This document shows, one piece after another, positions 27,298-29,317 of a stretch of DNA of 29,317 bases. The position numbers and the translations under genes were made by a program. Each line of letters opens with the position of its first letter. The stretch's first letter is position 1. The DNA comes from an uncultured Candidatus Saccharibacteria bacterium (GTDB taxonomy: Bacteria > Patescibacteriota > Saccharimonadia > Saccharimonadales > Saccharimonadaceae). The DNA lies in contig CAPFSK010000009.1 in assembly GCA_948614045.1 (NCBI GenBank), forward strand, positions 1-29,317. The letters run 5' to 3'. The notes beneath the pieces are model-generated. The model had not been told where the DNA came from. It saw nothing but the letters and a program-made list of their open reading frames with translations, and did no database searches.

Positions 27298-29022
27298 ATG
27301 GGATTTTGGAATCGGAATAGAGGTGGGGAGAGTGCTGCTGAGTCACTGGCGGCTGATACTGGTAATGCTTGGCAGGAGATGGCGGCGACGGTGACATTGG
27401 AGCGCGAACAGGCAGAAAGAGCGCAACGGTCGCTGGAACGGCAGCAACGGAAGATTATTGGATATTTCGTAAACGGAAGCGAGGATCGGTATTTGGTGGC
27501 GCCAGATGTAGAGGTGGATGCAGGGACGCGACTTGATTTTATACGGGAAATTGGGGGCGGAAAGATTACAAAGCGGGATGAAGAAGCGATGCTGATGAGA
27601 TTGCGCGGGCCGATTGACCGACCAGAACGAGGCATGGGTGCGGGAGCGATTTTTGAAAAAGTGGCGCAAGATCCGTGGCAGTTGCAATTATTGTCGCTCG
27701 CGACTGGAGATGGGTTGCGTGAGGGTGATGTCGGGACTGGTGCGAGCGCAGTAGCGCGGTTAGTGAATTATCAGACGCCGGAGGCAGATTTTCGGACGCC
27801 GGTGGGATTTGCGCAGAAAAGAGAGGAAATGCTGGAGTATATTAGGCCGCAGGTGAATCAGGTGACCTATGAAAAATATGAAGAGTCGATGGATGCGCTA
27901 GAGAAGAATTTGTATGGTAAGCGGTTTGAGTATTATCAGGCGTTTGAGGGGCTACGTGATGAGGCGGAGGAGCTGAGAAAGTCGGAGGCGCCAACGGAGA
28001 GGTTGGTACGAAGGCAGGAGACTTATAGATTAGGAGAGGAACAGAGGCGAGAGTTATTAAGGCGGGCGCAAGTGGATGGCGACTGGTGGTATGAGCAGGG
28101 TGTAAATTATCAATTGACGCCGACGATTTTGGAAGCAGAGGGGTTGGGGCCGAATTATGTGACAAATGTGGAAGGGCGCGAGATTGCGTTGTCGGATATT
28201 TTTGAACTGCCGGGCGGGCGGTCAGCAGTGGAGGCATATATACCGACGGAAGATGGAGTGAAAGTACGGTCATATTATCGGAGCAATTCGCAAGGGGTGT
28301 GGCGGTATTTGCCAGATTATATCCGAGATGTTCGGGGGGGGGGGTCAATTAAATGGTATGGTAAGGGTAGAGGCGAAGAGTCGTTGACTTTGCCGTATGA
28401 ATTGCAAGAGTCGCTCGCGACGATTGAAGCTAATGCAGGAAGGCGACCGAGCAATACGTTGAGTGCGAATCCGTACTTTTTGTTTGCGGGAGCGGCGAAG
28501 GCGTACAATTCTAAGGAAGAATATCAGCATTGTTTGGCGGCGGGGCAAATGCGAGGTGATTATTATCGGGAAGTGGCGGCAGTACCACAAAATACGGAGT
28601 TTGGGGCAATTGGGTTATCAAAACAGCGCCCGGAATCGGTCGTGGCGAGCTATGGGAGTAGTCCGGATTTTGAGCATATTGAGGGGCGATATGCGTCGAA
28701 CTCGGCGCTTGCGGGGGCGACGCAGACGGAGGTGTTTCGGTCGAAAGACGGGAAGAAGAACTGGCTATTTTGTACGGATAGCCAGGGGCGAAGCTATGTG
28801 GGCGGGATTGAGGTTAATTCCCCGATTACTTCGACGGGGTTGCGGCAAGAGTGGATGCATGGTGGCGATATGGTGACGCCGCTATATGAATATGAGAGTC
28901 AGACGGATGGGTATGGCGACCCGGAGGATGCGAAGCGAAATTATCGAGGCACGTGGAGGTATTATTTGAGCCGGGTGCCGGTGATAAGGGAGTATGTGGA
29001 GAGGCGGGGGCGGGGTTTATAA
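27298..29022 (+). CDS. Large protein of unknown function, paralogue 2, with in-frame G11 tract
   Basis: 574 aa, colinear with the protein at 25297: DFRTPVGFAQKREEMLEYIR, SMDALEKNLYGKRFEYYQ, VRSYYRSNSQGVWRYLPDYI, GRGEESLTLPYELQESL, SPITSTGLRQEW, and SRVPVIREYVERRG at the end. No signal peptide, TM helix or known catalytic motif. An 11-G tract (28334-28344) encodes RGGG at residues 346-349, between the two conserved motifs. The paralogue has RGDGGID there with no homopolymer. One base more gives TAA within three codons after the tract, one fewer a TGA some 13 codons later, so the gene would be switched off by slippage. As sequenced it is ON. Confidence 0.75.
   Translation: MGFWNRNRGGESAAESLAADTGNAWQEMAATVTLEREQAERAQRSLERQQRKIIGYFVNGSEDRYLVAPDVEVDAGTRLDFIREIGGGKITKRDEEAMLMRLRGPIDRPERGMGAGAIFEKVAQDPWQLQLLSLATGDGLREGDVGTGASAVARLVNYQTPEADFRTPVGFAQKREEMLEYIRPQVNQVTYEKYEESMDALEKNLYGKRFEYYQAFEGLRDEAEELRKSEAPTERLVRRQETYRLGEEQRRELLRRAQVDGDWWYEQGVNYQLTPTILEAEGLGPNYVTNVEGREIALSDIFELPGGRSAVEAYIPTEDGVKVRSYYRSNSQGVWRYLPDYIRDVRGGGSIKWYGKGRGEESLTLPYELQESLATIEANAGRRPSNTLSANPYFLFAGAAKAYNSKEEYQHCLAAGQMRGDYYREVAAVPQNTEFGAIGLSKQRPESVVASYGSSPDFEHIEGRYASNSALAGATQTEVFRSKDGKKNWLFCTDSQGRSYVGGIEVNSPITSTGLRQEWMHGGDMVTPLYEYESQTDGYGDPEDAKRNYRGTWRYYLSRVPVIREYVERRGRGL
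28334..28344. repeat. G11 homopolymer in paralogue 2
   Basis: Eleven consecutive G in the coding strand, in frame. Confidence 0.9.
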
Positions 29023-29043
29023 TCTCCTAACTCAGTGTTCGTA

Positions 29044-29215
29044 GATTACCTTAGACTAGTTCTTGGCTTTGGAGCTTCGCGCCAGGATGAGGGTTTGAGT
29101 TTTGCCTGACGGCCAGAAAAGTTCCTGGAGCGTAATCCAGCTGACTTTTCTTAAAACTCAAACCCTCATCTTTGGCTTAGCTCTTTTAGACGCCAAGGAT
29201 TAGTCTAAGGTAATC
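29044..29215. repeat. Long hairpin element, copy 3
   Basis: The outer stem is GATTACCTTAGACTA...TTGGC against GCCAAG...TAGTCTAAGGTAATC, unrelated in sequence to copies 1 and 2. The inner stem, CCTGACGG bulge and AGTTC/CTGACTT loop equal copy 2, with a different terminal stem CTGGA/TCCAG. It lies 22 nt after the stop of paralogue 2. Confidence 0.85.
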
Positions 29216-29317
29216 ATAAAAACAACATTAAATAAGGATTATAACCCCCTACCCCACCCCACCTCTGTTGAGATGAGATTGAACTTGTAAACCGTGTACA
29301 AGTTGGAATTTACCACT
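29216..29317. repeat. Conserved tail of hairpin element, copy 3
   Basis: ATTAAATAAGGATTATAA, CTCTGTTGAGATGAGATTGA and a hairpin AACTTGT (29282-29288)/ACAAGTT (29298-29304). By analogy with copies 1 and 2 a cassette may follow beyond the right edge; the last 13 bases are too few to tell. Confidence 0.65.

Overview
The window looks like a chromosome segment of an ultrasmall epibiont of the Patescibacteria/CPR, most likely Candidatus Saccharibacteria (TM7). This is an inference from content: five small VirB2-like 'T4SS pilin' proteins with two or four membrane helices, a giant VirB6/TrbL-like protein, Mur ligases, a ComF-type phosphoribosyltransferase, groES-groEL under a CIRCE operator, and protein fragments of the FVRSG...W.RT...RC type. 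UGA acts as a stop at the ends of ordinary genes, which argues against the UGA=Gly lineages (Gracilibacteria, Absconditabacteria).

Layout. 1-3083 (minus): a VirB6/TrbL-like protein running off the left edge. 3364-6205 (plus): two pilin-like gene pairs, separated by a long hairpin element, tRNA-Thr and a silent gene cassette. 6299-10806 (mostly minus): another cassette, a surface thioredoxin-like protein, an Hsp20, comF (plus), a fifth pilin and a zinc-peptidase-like gene broken by an in-frame TGA. 10875-15576: a ~4.7 kb integrative element in the 3' end of tRNA-Ser, bounded by a 17-bp direct repeat. It carries an HTH protein, a single-pass membrane protein preceded by a structured attenuator-like RNA, micro-ORFs and a frameshifted large serine recombinase. 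15733-19191: two small conserved-looking genes, then an operon of a secreted peptidoglycan hydrolase (switched out of frame by an 11-G tract) and a PEGA-like membrane protein. 19272-24597: groEL, groES, a MurE-like ligase, a hairpin element with a cassette, a HAD-family protein and a truncated Mur-ligase-like protein. 24754-29317: tRNA-Arg, a cassette, two large paralogous proteins of unknown function (the second with another 11-G tract) and a third hairpin element.

How it fits together. The VirB6-like protein, the pilins and the VirB1-like hydrolase suggest an envelope secretion or pilus machine. Scattered through the window are at least six start-less fragments of one exported-protein C-terminus. 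Three share an identical 46-bp leader and then diverge. Three large hairpins with covarying stems plus one miniature form lie just downstream of plus-strand genes, and two of them are directly next to a cassette fragment. Together with the two G11 tracts, this suggests a surface-variation system built from silent cassettes and phase-variable genes. Many first-in-operon genes have a -10 box only 6-7 nt before ATG, so leaderless mRNAs appear common here.
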